Assembly: GCF_008831285.2 (NCBI RefSeq)
Contig: NC_045140.1
Location: forward strand, 17,358,370-17,422,369
Length of the DNA: 64,000 nucleotides
Reading direction: 5' to 3'
From: Nymphaea colorata
Taxonomy: Eukaryota > Streptophyta > Magnoliopsida > Nymphaeales > Nymphaeaceae
Shown here: one piece after another, positions 1-11,402 of the stretch
How the letters are laid out: each line of letters opens with the position of its first letter
How positions within the stretch are numbered: the stretch's first letter is position 1
The notes under the pieces: model-generated
What the model saw: the letters and a program-made list of their open reading frames with translations, nothing else
Told to the model about the DNA's origin: nothing
The model's database searches: none
Made by a program: the position numbers and the translations under genes

Positions 1-504
1 AAGTGGATATCTTTCTTCCTATCAGAGTGATTTCACCTGTGGTCGTGACTTCCTTGGGACTTCCACTGCAAACTAATGATCTCACCAGGATATTGTGACG
101 TCCTTTACATGGCGCTAGGATATGTTATTGTGTCCTCTCTGCTGATGGTCCTGAAGCCCTCTATTAGGGAAAGTCGATGTTTTACTACATTGGAGGAGCA
201 GAGTGTCATAATAGCATTTTGTGACTGAGTTTGGGTTGAAGCTGGTATTTACATGATCTATAGCGTCTTTGTGCATTTCCCCTTCAGCTTTTAGTCATTT
301 TAGCCACTAAAATGTTAATCCTCCATTGCTATGTGATATTACTGTTGGTGATAGCAAACTCAATCGTTTCATAATTTCATTAGAATACTTATGCACACTT
401 TTATATCCTTTGACTGTTGTGGGCTGCTATATGCCTTTGGTTATGCGACTTTCTAAAGAAATTCTAGCTTATCGGGACCATCCATCTTATTCCTTTCTGA
501 GCAG

Positions 505-1649
505 AAACCTTTGACGTTGATATCAGTAATACAAGGAGGCTCCTAGAGGGAGAACGTGGTGAAGTCATTCGCAAGAGGGATATAATTGTCAGTTCCTCCA
601 CTCCATTTTGTTTAGTTAAATTTGGCTGGTTTATTCACGTACATGTACATGATATACATGTGCTATGTATATGCCTTGCAATAATCTTTCATGGATATGA
701 CAGAAAAATTGGTTTATGAAGAAATGAGGCCAACTTGTTGATGTGTTCTCTGCTCATCCTGCAGGTTGTTGGGGAGTCTGGGCTGTTTACCCCTGATGAT
801 ATTGCATATGTGCAGAATGCTGGAGTAAAAGCGGTATCTCTGAATTTTTTTAGCCCATATTTCTTGACCAATTTCTGGAAAAAAAGCTGCTTTAAGCTAA
901 GAGAGCTACAATATTAGAGGCGGTTAGCTTGTTTCTCCTATAATAGTTATGAACAACAGCTAACGGACTTGGCTAAATCAAGACCTTTTGATTTGATTAG
1001 CCATGTAGACTGCACTGAATTTCTAGGTTTCATGACTTACTGTAATGGACTTTCCCGAAGTCCATAAGAATGCTTATCTTTGGTGGGTATTGTTTGATTG
1101 GATTAGCCATGTAGATTGCAGTGAATTTCTAGGTTTCAAGACTTACTGTAATGGACCTTCCCGAAGTCCATAAGAATGCTTATCTTTGGTGGGTCTTTCA
1201 TCTAGACCATGTCAGACACAAGTATGAAAGAAGCAGATTTAACCTGACATTTTAATTTTTTTCCTCATCGAGGCTTAGCAAAAGCATGAGTGCCTTGTTT
1301 CTGAACAGCACTTAGCAACCTAAGTAATACTACTTTGGATACGGGAACAGAGGAATCCAACTGCTGGACAAGTTGGACGTGGTTTGCATATTTAGCCCAA
1401 TAAGTGCTCATATTCTTAAGAGCATTTTCACCTTTGCACCTATCTGCATCTACCTATGTTCAAGAGATGCCATGTCCAATTTCAGTTGATTGCATACTCT
1501 GCGTGGCTGTGATTAACTGCATAAATAGTGGAATAGTGAAAATAACATGTATTCTGCACTTGCAGGTTCTGGTTGGGGAATCAATCGTGAAGCAGGCTGA
1601 TCCAACCAAAGGAATTACAGGCCTCTTTGGCAAAGATATCTCTCTTTGA
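505..1649 (+). CDS. IGPS: Indole-3-glycerol-phosphate synthase, 3' end (partial; last three exons)
   Basis: This enzyme of tryptophan biosynthesis closes the indole ring of indole-3-glycerol phosphate; plant forms act in plastids. Three coding exons are visible: 505-587, 765-833 and 1566-1649 (TGA stop). Phases agree at both joins, and the first exon needs one base from an upstream exon. The peptide includes TFDVDISNTRRLLEGERGEV, then VVGESGLFTPDDIAYVQNAG, then VLVGESIVKQADP and a C-terminal LFGKDISL. The two VGES stretches are the phosphate-binding strand ends of the TrpC (beta/alpha)8 barrel as known for the family. About 77 residues are present; the catalytic N-terminal part lies left of the window. 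The intron 834-1565 carries a tandem duplication. The family call is firm from these motifs; the exon ends are inferred. Confidence 0.9.
985..1194. repeat. Two-unit tandem duplication inside the IGPS last intron
   Basis: Two nearly identical units of about 104 bp, 985-1088 and 1091-1194, repeat at a 106-bp spacing and differ by only a few bases. Each contains the short inverted repeat GGACTT-TCCCG-AAGTCC, perfect in the first unit and with one mismatch in the second. It lies fully within an intron, so it should not alter the protein. Confidence 0.85.
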
Positions 1650-1723
1650 TCTTGGTTATGGTCTTATGGTTATCCATTATAACAGGTCCTTAGTTGCATC
1701 ATGAAATAGATCAATGACAAATC

Positions 1724-1729
1724 AATAAA
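1724..1729 (+). terminator. Putative poly(A) signal of IGPS
   Basis: AATAAA lies 75 nt after the stop codon, in an AT-rich context suited to a plant near-upstream element. It is the first canonical hexamer after the gene. Confidence 0.45.
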
Positions 1730-2366
1730 ATTCTGTTGGCTTATGTCCTAGAACCAAAATATCCAGTTTTATGGTTAAATTTGCAATCAATTGTCCTAAA
1801 ATGAGTACGATACAGTCAGTTCCTGTTCTGGAAACAACCAATTAGAGGTCATGTCATTTGGGTGGATAGTTTTACTCTTCGGTCAAGCATCTAATTTCAA
1901 ATAGAGGTTTCGTTTCAACTTTCATGAATCTCTTAGCATGGGCCGCACGTTTAATGTTTACTATCGTATACAGTTCTTAAGTTGGTGTTTTTCAGATGGG
2001 AAATAGTGCTTTCGATTTTTTTTTTTTTTAAGTGTTTAAAACCTTGCACCTTAGCTGAGGCCTTGACGTGAGTAGTGTTTAAGAACATCGGTCAGTGTTA
2101 TTGTGGCTTATATCCAAGTGAAGCTATGAGCGAAGACCTGTATGTAGCTAGAAGTTCCCTGTACTTCTATGATACACATGAACACCCTTAATTCTTGAAG
2201 GAATGAAAAAGTCTGGCTCATATTGGAATATCTTAACTCTGGCTGCTTTAACTACTGTATGCATCACGAGAAATAGGCGGTTGGATGAAAATTGTTGAAA
2301 TTTGAAATATTTACTTGTAGTTAAGTTATTTTCCTAATCTTTTCATACATCTATACTTTTCTTATT

Positions 2367-2410
<44 letters not shown>

Positions 2411-3789
2411 CTTCCGTACTTTTAGAAAAAACTAACCAGCAAGAGTTACATTTCAAGGCGGTTTTGTCCCCAAAACGAGTCCATGGCGTTGCTCTCATCT
2501 GTGAAGAAAGAAGAAAAGAAACTGATACTCGCACCCAAGTAGCTACAGACACATCCATTCATACTAATAATAAAGGGTTATCAAATGGTTTTCCCATGAG
2601 GAGCTACAAGACTTTTTTTTTTCATTGTTGACCCTCATAGACCCTTTTCTTCAAGACGTAGCAGAAAGGAAAGACCGGTTGTCCTAAAAAAATCTCTAAG
2701 ATGGACTACTTTGCAATGAAGATGGATGTAAATGAGGCATCCTCTTGGAAAAAAAAGGCACTAAAAATTCATTGGTCTCTCTCTTTGTACTAGAATCTTG
2801 CGTTCGCACTTCCGCCAAACCTGCTCGCTCCACCTTTGTTTAATCTCTGCTCATTTCTGTAAATCAGTTGAGCTTAAATGAACTGATCTGATGCAGCTTA
2901 TTCGACCACAAAATTAGACTCTACCTTCCAATTGAGAAGTTACACACTATTTGGAAACGGAAGCAAACACAATTCAAATCACCACCTTATTGGGTGGTGG
3001 GCCTAAATATTTTTAAGTTGAAGAAAGCTACTAAAAAGCATAGAATGAAGTACAGTCGGGTGGATGAGACCAGCGTTAGATTCATAAAGTCAATGAACAT
3101 GATCTTATAGAAGGCTATTATATATAGATACTCAATGTTATTAGACCTGAATATAAACCCTGATCGACTTTGAAGGAGATATTCTAGGACCGGTAAGTTT
3201 TCAGAGTAGCTATTTTACATCGATTGCTGCTAACTTTCTCTAAGAAGTTGACTCACAAACGTGTGCCTGTTTTCGGAATAGAGGTTAAAACATAGGCACT
3301 AGATTTAAATATTACTAATTGGTTTCATTTAATGAATATAAATAAACCAGAACAAGAAATACGCAATAATAGGGTGAAACGACATTTGCCATTTTGAGAA
3401 AAGAGAGGGAAGAAAGTGGGGCTCCTCTCTCTGACTCTCTCCCTCTCTAGGGTTTCATGGCGGGAGTGCGAGGGTTTTGCCTGTAGGGTCTCCATGGCAT
3501 CCCTCGTCCTTAGCTCAAACACATTCTGATGACCATTTTTCTGCACCCCCTTCTTGGATTCTATCTCAGAGAACAAGATGGTGGTTCTCTTTCCGCTTGA
3601 AATGGAAGGATACATTCTCTCGTGTTGAGGTACATCGCGTCCTCCATTAAAATAATACGTCGTTTCGTTCCCAGATGTTAGCAATGCCATCACGCTGTGA
3701 TGAACAATGTGTCGTCGTCGTCGTCGTCGTTGTACTTGTATGACCTTATACAACATACTAAAGCAAGTCATCCTCGTTCTCTTCTCAGA
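1730..3789. other. Intergenic region between IGPS and the SAWADEE locus
   Basis: No gene is recognisable. It holds a (GA)18 microsatellite at 2371-2406 and AT-rich single-copy-looking DNA. A (GTC)n-like run at about 3713-3731 sits shortly before the duplicated SAWADEE exon. Pyrimidine-rich sequence at 3420-3450 could belong to a promoter or leader, but no clear TATA box was assigned. Confidence 0.6.
2371..2406. repeat. (GA)n microsatellite
   Basis: About 18 uninterrupted GA units in intergenic DNA; a simple-sequence repeat with no gene association visible. Confidence 0.95.
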
Positions 3790-3849
3790 ATGGCGGTCTG
3801 AAAAGCGAAAGAGGGAGACGTTTCCGGCGAGCTTTCGGCTGAAGACGCC

Positions 3850-4143
3850 ATGACGGTCGACTACAGAGCATGGGACGACGCGTGGTACGACGTGGAGCTG
3901 CACATGCAGGGGGAGGTGCTCACCGTCGAGTTCTGCAACCTGGAGCCCCCTGTGCGCGAGAGGTTCACTTCCTCGATGTTCCGGGATGATGCCGATGTGG
4001 AGTTGTTCCGGAAGAAGTTCAGGAGAAACTCCAGTCAGTTGCAGGATGGGGAGTGCCACAGAGTCCGCGAGGGGATGATGGTCTGCGGTTCGCTCTCCTC
4101 CACAGAGGGCGACCTCAGGTTCTATGATGCTAAAGTTCTTGAG
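3850..4143 (+). CDS. Diverged duplicate of the SAWADEE first exon (orphan or alternative first exon, possibly decaying)
   Basis: This open stretch encodes 98 residues aligning along its length with the first exon of the downstream SAWADEE gene; shared landmarks are DDAWY, SSQLQDGEC versus SEQLQDGQC, and DLRFYDA versus DVRFYDA. Extending upstream in frame gives ATG-GCG-GTC-TGA from 3790, matching the downstream ATG-GCC-GTC-GGA, so codon 4 has become a stop. From 3790 to the GAG|GTGAAG donor at 4143 the exon is exactly 354 nt, identical in length and phase to 4858-5211. Translation could restart at the ATG at 3850. I found no second exon for it before 4858. Either it is a dead tandem copy, or it splices in phase to the shared exon at 5642 as an alternative first exon. 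Homology is confident; function is unknown. Confidence 0.6.
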
Positions 4144-4857
4144 GTGAAGAGCTTGCAGTGTTTTTCTTACAGACTTTTCTCTGTTCTCTTTGTTTCGTGT
4201 TATGGTCTCTAGCTTCCGCACAAGGAGAAGCTTCTAATGAACAATTCATTCACGAATCACGAGCTGCAATATACTGTTGTTTGTTCAGTAAACATCTTTC
4301 CTCCAGAAACTTCTTCTTTGCAATGTCTATTTTGGAGATATTTGTTCTGTCTAATCAACCAATGAAAAAATTCTTAAAATATTTTAACATTTGGGGAATG
4401 AAGCTGAAGCTAGTGTTTAATCTCTTTTCGTGTAAAGGCCATGCCTTTCGTGAAAGTGAAATTCTTGAGAATTGAAAACGGCGAGGTTTACTTGGTATTC
4501 TCTTTGTTTTGCGGGGAACTTTGTTTCAATCTTTTATTTGACAAAAGAAGCGGCAGTTATTTAAAAAAGTTGTGTCCCTTCGCTAGAATTATACGGAAAT
4601 TCCGGTGTCGGAGAAGAAAATGTCTCTGCTTTTAACTGACTGTCCGCCGTCATTGTGGAAATGACGCAAGTGCCCCTCAGCGTTTGGTTCTCGCGAATAA
4701 GCGTATCTTGTTGGGTGTGGGACCGTGGCAGTGTTGTTCGTATTCAAAAAGGGGGTGGCATTTTCGAATCACGGCAAAATGAAAGGAGGATCCCGCGTCC
4801 ATCACCCGGTAACCACCGATTGTCCCGAGCCAGCGGCGGTTCCCGCGCTCTGGCGAG

Positions 4858-7800
4858 ATGGCCGTCGGAGAACGAAAGGGAACGCCGTATTCCGTGGAGT
4901 TCGCCGGTGAGATCGCGCCGGCGATCGAGTACCAATCCCCGGAGGATGACGCCTGGTATTCTGTTCGTCTGCGCCTGGACGGGGAGTCGCTCATTGTGAG
5001 CTACGTCGAGTTCCCGAACGAAACGGTCGAGCGGGCGGCCGGTTCGTTTCAGGACTCCGGAGAACTGGACGCATTCCTGGAGACGTTCCGGCTGACGTCC
5101 GAGCAGCTTCAGGACGGACAGTGCCGAAAAGCCTTCGAGGGGGTGAGCGTGTGCGCCGCGCACAGAGTTGGAGAGGACGACGTTCGATTCTACGATGCTG
5201 TCATTGAGGCGGTAGGTACAGAGAGTGGGGGTACCAGGGTTACGCTTTTTGGCTAATTGTTGGTGGTTTATGTTCCTCTTTCCTGTTTCTGGGGATCTTG
5301 GACTGTGAATCAATGGAAAAGAAGATTGATGATTTAGAAGATACTGAATCTTGGACTGGATGGTTTCGTTGTTCTTATCTTTGAGAGTTTTAAGTGTAAT
5401 GAATCCCTGTCGGTTAGAACTTAGACGGTTACTGGGAAGAAGACAAAGGAGAATTATGTCGCTATGGTTCACAATATTCTTGGTGATGGCTCATTTTAAG
5501 TATGAATTCTTGATAGGGATGGGATCTCTGTACAGTCGTGGTGGAAATAGCATTCGTTGTTTCTGCTACTTGTTGATCAACTAGAGAATGAATGTCTCGC
5601 TAATGTTTTGTGCGGATCTTAGTTGGTGCTTTTTTATGCAGGTATTTCCTGCTGAACACAAGGTTGTTGACGGAGAAGAAGAATGCCTATGCAAGTTTGT
5701 GTTACTTTGGCTACATGGTCCTAATGCTGGTTCCACAACTTGTACCGAAATTGCAAATATTTGCCTGTTACGGCATGGCAATGCTCAAATTCATCCGCTG
5801 TTGGATGCCTTTGTGAATATTTCTAGAAAGAAGATCAACCAAAGGTTGCAGTCACATGCCAGCTCTGGAGTTGGGTTTTCTGGTGGCAGTGTTGGTTCAC
5901 ATGCATCTCTTCCTGCTGTAGTTGGCCAAGAGTTGGTTTGTAAGAGCCTTTCACTTTCCAGTTCAAAGTTTCGTCATTCAACAAGTTGTAAGGATAGTGG
6001 CATCACTTTGACTAGAAAAGATGGTAGCAGCTGTCGGGGTTCACAGGAGATAGTGGGGGGTGTTAATGTTGGAAGTGAAGCAGAAAATATAGTCGGTAGA
6101 CCTGAAATAGCGACTAAGTGGCATTATTTCATAATCAACAATTTGGACCCAGAATTGTCACCAGCAGATATAGTGAATTTCATTTATCATCATACGTCTA
6201 TCCTGTGCAATGTGTTCTTCGGACCCAAGCTGTCAACTGAATATTGTTCTAGAGGAATTGTCTTTCTAGAAGGCGAAGAAAATCTTGGGAAGCTATCAAG
6301 CTTTCTGGAGGACCCATGTCAACTTATCACGTCTTCTACTGGCAGGTAATTTCCCGTAGGAGGATATTTGTTTCCTTGTTTAGTCCATAAGTTATATATA
6401 TGGTTATATTCATTAACATTTTTTCAAAATATCACCAGGGAACATCAGTTTTAGAGTCTGGACAGTAATGCAAATTTGTGGACAAGCTATGTAAAGAAGT
6501 TTCTTTAATCCATGGCACATGCATATTTTTGAGGCACGAAATTTAGTATCCTAATGTTGCATTCTCCAATCATAGATGTTTGATGCAATGAAGCTTAAAT
6601 TGGACAATATTGGATTTGTTTAGTTGACACTTGATGTGTAATTAAGAAAAACTTGAAATAAGTCCATTTTGGAAAGAGAAGTAGCGCTTGCTTGGTCTTA
6701 AAGGTAAGAGAATTCAGAGAATGTGTTAATGACAGAAAGGAACTGAAGTTCATGACTCCGAGCCCATGCTTGTTCACGTATATTGACAAGTTGTATAAGT
6801 GATTAATTTGTTCAACACTTGAAACTTGTTCACTATTTTTTTTTGTCAGCATTATCAATTTCCAGAATTATGTTTTCCAGCAATGGTATTTGATCTCTTT
6901 TGATATTCAAAGGGAATGCATTGATGATTGAACACAAGGACCAACTACTTAATGTGTTGGAAGTATTTCATGATTAGTGCCTTGGATGGTCAGCTACCGA
7001 CTACATGTGGCTTGAAATGCCTTCTTTGGACATGTGATTCATGCTGTTATGTTTTTCATGTCTTGAAATGACCAATTTTTGTTCTATTGTGCTGAAGGTT
7101 AAGGATGAGAATATCTAGCTGATCAAATTGGCCCTTGATATGCTCAGTTGACAAACCTTCATCTCTTTTCTCCATAAACTTGAATGGGAAATTCCTAGTG
7201 GATTCGCTATTGGATATGACGGCATCTGAAACTTGAGTGGATTTGATTAAGACCAAGGAAGCCTTCCTAACAAATAGACCGTGCTTTTCTGATGTCAATT
7301 AGAGATGCTTAGTAATGCTGCCTGCGTATGTGAAAGGGCCTTTAAGAAGGAGAAAATAGTATAAATTGGGAAATGTGGAATCCTTTTGGAAAATAGTGGT
7401 GAAAAAATCTTTTGCTTTTGTTGCATGGGTTGGAGTAAAGAAAGATGCATCAGGAGAAGAGATTTTCTTAGTGATGAGTAATGGGGTGTTTCAAGAAGAT
7501 ATTCTTAGAGGTTTATGTAAGATATGGAGGACTGACAACATGAAATGACAAATATTTGGGGCCAGTGTGGGATTTCTGCATTAGTTGACAAACTTTCATC
7601 TCCTTGGTCATGGCTCTTCTCGTGCTGCTTCATAGTGCAATGTAATTAATGAGATCAGAGAAATTCAGTGTGACATCGTAGGTTGATTTGATAATTGAGG
7701 GTCATATTTCTTGAACAAGAATTCTCGTCCCTCCGCATAATTAAGCTTTTCTGAGTCTTGTAGTTTGTTGGTTAACGATTAGCTTGTTTAGTATTGTTGT

Positions 7801-8506
7801 TAATATTTGCATTTTTCTAAATGAATTATCATTTTGAACCTCTTACAAGATCCCCGTTCATAAGCATCATTGTGTTGATTCCTTTTGCAGACCATGGTTA
7901 ATAGCAGAGCATGGTTCTGGTACATTGGATATGATCTATGGTTCCCTAGGGCTAAATTTGACGGTGAGATCTTGTTTGCTGCCTGTATGGTGACTGAAAT
8001 TTGTTTCATGCTCTTGAGTCTTAACTTTGATGCTTTCTGTTATAGTTGACATGTCCTTCGACGATAGCAGTTGTACTTAGATTTTTGTTAAGAATTTGAA
8101 CACACCTTTTTGTAATAAATGATCTTGAGAATTTCTTGTTCCTTATCCCAGTAAAAAAATGCTGATGCAAACTGTAGTTATTATTGTTTCTTGGATGTTC
8201 AAATTTTGGTCTCTTGAGTTGTGAAAGGGTGCTACCCCTTTTCCCCTTTTAGTAAGGGCAACGAGAAAACAGTCCAGTACCATTGATTCACTTCTGTTAA
8301 TGTAGTGCTTTCAGGAGATAAACACTGAGCAACAAAGGAGATATCTTCCTGAAAATTTAAAGATAGTACATGAAGGAACTTCTGAATATGCAGTGGGTTT
8401 GCAACAAAAGCAGCTTTGGATTGAGTTTCAGCATCAATTTGAAGATCTTTATAAGAATTTACAGGAGCGCTTGTGCAGTATTTCAACCCGTAGAGGTTTA
8501 ATATGA
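4858..8506 (+). CDS. SAWADEE-domain protein (putative chromatin-associated), four exons, 440 aa
   Basis: Predicted exons are 4858-5211, 5642-6345, 7891-7963 and 8315-8506 (TGA), with consistent phases. Exon 1 and the start of exon 2 form a SAWADEE-like domain (residues about 28-170): DDAWYSV, EQLQDGQC, VRFYDAVIEA, then a Cys/His-rich part (EEECLCKFVLLWLHGPNAG, CLLRHGNAQIHP). In Arabidopsis SHH1 this fold is a tandem-Tudor-like, zinc-containing histone H3 reader used in RNA-directed DNA methylation; no homeodomain is visible here, so it is not an SHH1 orthologue. A Ser/Gly-rich linker follows, then a second conserved-looking region from about residue 275 (KWHYFIINNLDPELSPADIV, later RPWLIAEHGSGTLDMIYGSL) whose fold I cannot name. 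The C-terminus is Gln/Glu-rich and probably helical. The start at 4858 is the first ATG in frame with the domain. Chromatin function is inferred from the domain only. Confidence 0.75.
6346..7890 (+). other. Intron 2 of the SAWADEE gene
   Basis: A 1.5-kb AT-rich intron joining GGCAG|GTAATT to TTTTGCAG|ACC, which restores an AGA codon. I see no nested gene, RNA or transposon-like structure in it. Confidence 0.65.
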
Positions 8507-10542
8507 AGGGAAAGTATTATACAAAATCAGCACCAGTCTTTTATTGGCTATGGACATGTACAGGTATTATCTTTGGTGTACTTGATTGAACAATTTGCAT
8601 ATTTGCATGCTTCATTGGCACACATGCAGTTTCTAGAAGCTTCTTGAGACCTCAAAAGGCCACAACAGAAGGCCAAACTGCATATTTATTTCAAATGTTC
8701 GATTGTTTATGGAATCACTAATCTGAAGAGGTCTCTTAGATAAGGTTATGTCCTCCAAGATGCAAAACTGACTTTGACATTGTGTGTTGAGGTGGGAAGG
8801 AATGTGCATGCATAAATTTTTAAGGATCCTATGTTTTTGTCATGGTCCACGACTCCATAGAATTCATATATTTTCTGCCAGAAGAATTCAGAGTTCAGCA
8901 ACAATGCACGTTTGTATCTATATTTTTAAGCCACTTTGTCTGTTGCTTCTGTTGTTTCTTACCTGCTTTGTACTTCCTGGATGTCTTGCAGTGAACACTT
9001 AATCACGTGCGTTTTTGTGTCCAAGTTGAGCTTGCATAGATGGTACTCCTGCTTTTTTCTGGTTGGTCTTCTGCAGCACTTCAGCTCCATTTTGGCTTGT
9101 ACATGTAGTTCATAACATAGACAGAGAGTTGAACGAAGGCGACACTACTCGTCCCGGCAATTTTTGGAAGAGGCTTGGAACCAACAGCTGCGGGCGTTGA
9201 ATACCTGATGGTATACAAAAAATATGTAGATAGATACAATGAACTTTGCTTGAACCCACTCCTCTGATGCAGCCAACTGATATAAGAACACTCCAACACT
9301 CAAGTCTTGGTTTCTCAGATGCCCTTGTCACAGTTGTGACCTGCCTACTGAAAATTTTCCAATGATTTTCCTTTTTATTCTTTCGCTACAAGGCTGGTGC
9401 TCATATTTGAGGGTAATTTCGGATACCTGTCAAATCTTGAACGGGTTCATTTGAGTAGGTAGGTTCTTACATCTCGTGCCCTTATTATCCTTGAACCCCT
9501 TGCATGTTTTCTTGGTGGTCTTGATGTAAAGTAGTTTCTAGTTGGGCATGCATGATCTTTATCTTTATATTATAGTGAACTATTTGACAAGGTACATCTG
9601 ATTAAGAGTAAGTAACTGAGGCCGTTTTCATGAAAGTTCTCAGTAGCTTCACCTCCTTTTAATTTGTTGGGGTTGTGCGTTCGAGGAAGGATCCAGTAAA
9701 AAGCGGGTATTATAATTAGTCCTTGGAATTGGGCTTTCCCTCGTCAAGGATGAGAACCCATCGGCTATTGGTTCGGATTTAACATTTATTCAACCTGACC
9801 TGACCCAATAGGGTGTTCACGTTCAGACCCAAGCTCGGACTTGAACTTCCAAAATGGATCCACATAACATCGGGTCAGATCCTTGCCGGAATCGAGACGG
9901 ATTTCAGCTTGGATCACAAAAGCGACAAAACCACATTTTACTCTCGAAGTCATTACTATCTAGATCTAATTTCCTTTCCTGGACCCAATAAGGCTGATCT
10001 GAACTCGGTTGGTGATCAACCCCAACTCGTTGGGCATCCCCTAATGTCAGTTCTTTTAGTTAGAAATAGGCAACAATGACGAAAAGCTGTTCATTTCCGA
10101 TTCACAAATGGCCGCTCAAACTTTTAAACTTAATCAAACAGCCACCCAAAGTTTCATGTTAATTCTCAAACGCAAGTGCCCTTTTGGTCATAATTTTTGA
10201 AAAGTAAAAATAAAGAAAAAAAAAAAAACGCCGTCTTCCTAGCGCATCTTCTCTTTATGCACAAAAAATAATGGCCCTTAAAAATCTTCATAGTTTTCCA
10301 AACGTGGCTGCAAATGCCAAATGAAAGCATTTTTTTATGGAAAATTTATCTTCCTAAGGAGCTGGGGAAATATGATTATCTTTACATGAATGAAAGACTA
10401 TCGGAGCTTTGTAGAGGCTCAAGAAAGGCTTTCTCTCGCTCTCTCTCACACTTTCGACAGCATCTACCATTCGGCCATCGCCCGCCTCTCGTTCGGATCC
10501 GGAGTCATCTTGACCTCGATGCAGATCCGACCCGTTGAAACC
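8507..10542. other. SAWADEE 3' flank and intergenic DNA up to the SPT2 promoter
   Basis: No supported gene. Open stretches such as 9813-10079 have no recognisable domain and lack splice or codon support. The sequence is AT-rich with short A/T runs near 10200-10230. Confidence 0.55.
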
Positions 10543-10548
10543 TATAAA
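10543..10548 (+). promoter_or_regulatory. Putative TATA box of SPT2
   Basis: TATAAA lies in CCTATAAATC, followed about 30 nt later by a pyrimidine-rich CT stretch typical of plant transcription starts. The leader downstream up to the first splice donor at 10697 contains no ATG, which supports transcription starting near 10570-10590. Confidence 0.6.
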
Positions 10549-10574
10549 TCTTCGTCGTCCTTCTCTGGCCCTTC

Positions 10575-11402
10575 TCGGGCTCTCTCGCTGTCTTCTCTCT
10601 CTTGCTCTCTCAAGCCATTGCTGTTGCGTTCCGCGGGTTCTCGCGTAGCGTTCAACACCCCCCCGGCGACGGCTGGCTCTGGCGAAGTGCGTTTCCGGTA
10701 ATCCCCGTTCTTTCCCACTTTCGCTTTCCCTTGTCCGTTTCTTCTTCTTTTTTCTTCTTGATAATCGTCTCGTGTCGTGGAATTTAGGGTTTTTTGGGCA
10801 TCTAGAGCTTATGTTTGGGAATTTATGTGAGGCTGCTTGTAATGAGGTGTTTTTTGTGTATTCGTAGAACTTCGTGGTTTTGTTCTGCTCGCTAATTGTT
10901 CTATAACGCAAGTTTTGCGCTATTCGGTGGGAATCTAGGGTTTGTGTTGGGGAGTTTTTAGAGGAAATGATTATATTCTGGCGTCTTATTTCTTTTCCCC
11001 ACTTTTTCATGGCTCTAATTTTTCTCCTGTTTGCTAATTTTTTTTTACCTAACGGTCTTTAGGGTTCTCAGGTGACATCTAGGGATTGGATTTGGGAATT
11101 TCTGCGGATATGCTTTTTTTTTTTTTTTTGTATACGTTAAACTACCAGTTGTCAACCCTTTTTGTTGTTTAATTTTGAGCGATATTATGTTATGAATCCT
11201 GCGTCTAATATGAACAGTTCATGCTAGAGCACAGGTAAAAACCTGTTGCACTAGCAAATGTTCTTCTCAAATGAGTGGACACCTGGTTTTCCATTACTTA
11301 GTTGTTTCTAACATTCTACTTGATTTGTCATGTACAGGGACCAGGTTTTTTACGCTGCACATGATCTAAGATCAGTTCAGAAGATTCTGTGGTTATAAAA
11401 CG
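10575..11402 (+). other. SPT2 5' untranslated exons and leader intron
   Basis: A CT-rich, ATG-free leader runs to a donor at TTTCCG|GTAATC (10697). The predicted leader intron spans 10698-11337 and ends in TGTACAG. A second untranslated piece, 11338-11402, leads directly to the start codon at 11403. Leader introns are common in constitutively expressed plant genes; the exact start site is inferred. Confidence 0.5.

Noticed and set aside
3325-4221. 298-codon minus-strand open frame across the upstream SAWADEE exon
   Set aside because: It is antisense to a homology-supported exon, has low-complexity Arg and Glu runs and no recognisable domain.
4440-4488. Possible second exon for the upstream SAWADEE duplicate (after TGTAAAG, before GTTTAC)
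   Set aside because: It has splice-like borders, but the encoded residues do not resemble the real second exon at 5642.
4744-5472. 242-codon minus-strand open frame over the SAWADEE first exon
   Set aside because: It mirrors the GC-rich coding exon on the other strand and shows no domain.
9813-10079. 88-codon plus-strand open frame
   Set aside because: No recognised motif and no codon or splice support; probably chance in intergenic DNA.
10354-11010. 218-codon minus-strand open frame near the SPT2 promoter
   Set aside because: Arg/Glu low-complexity product of CT-rich leader DNA read backwards; no domain or splice support.
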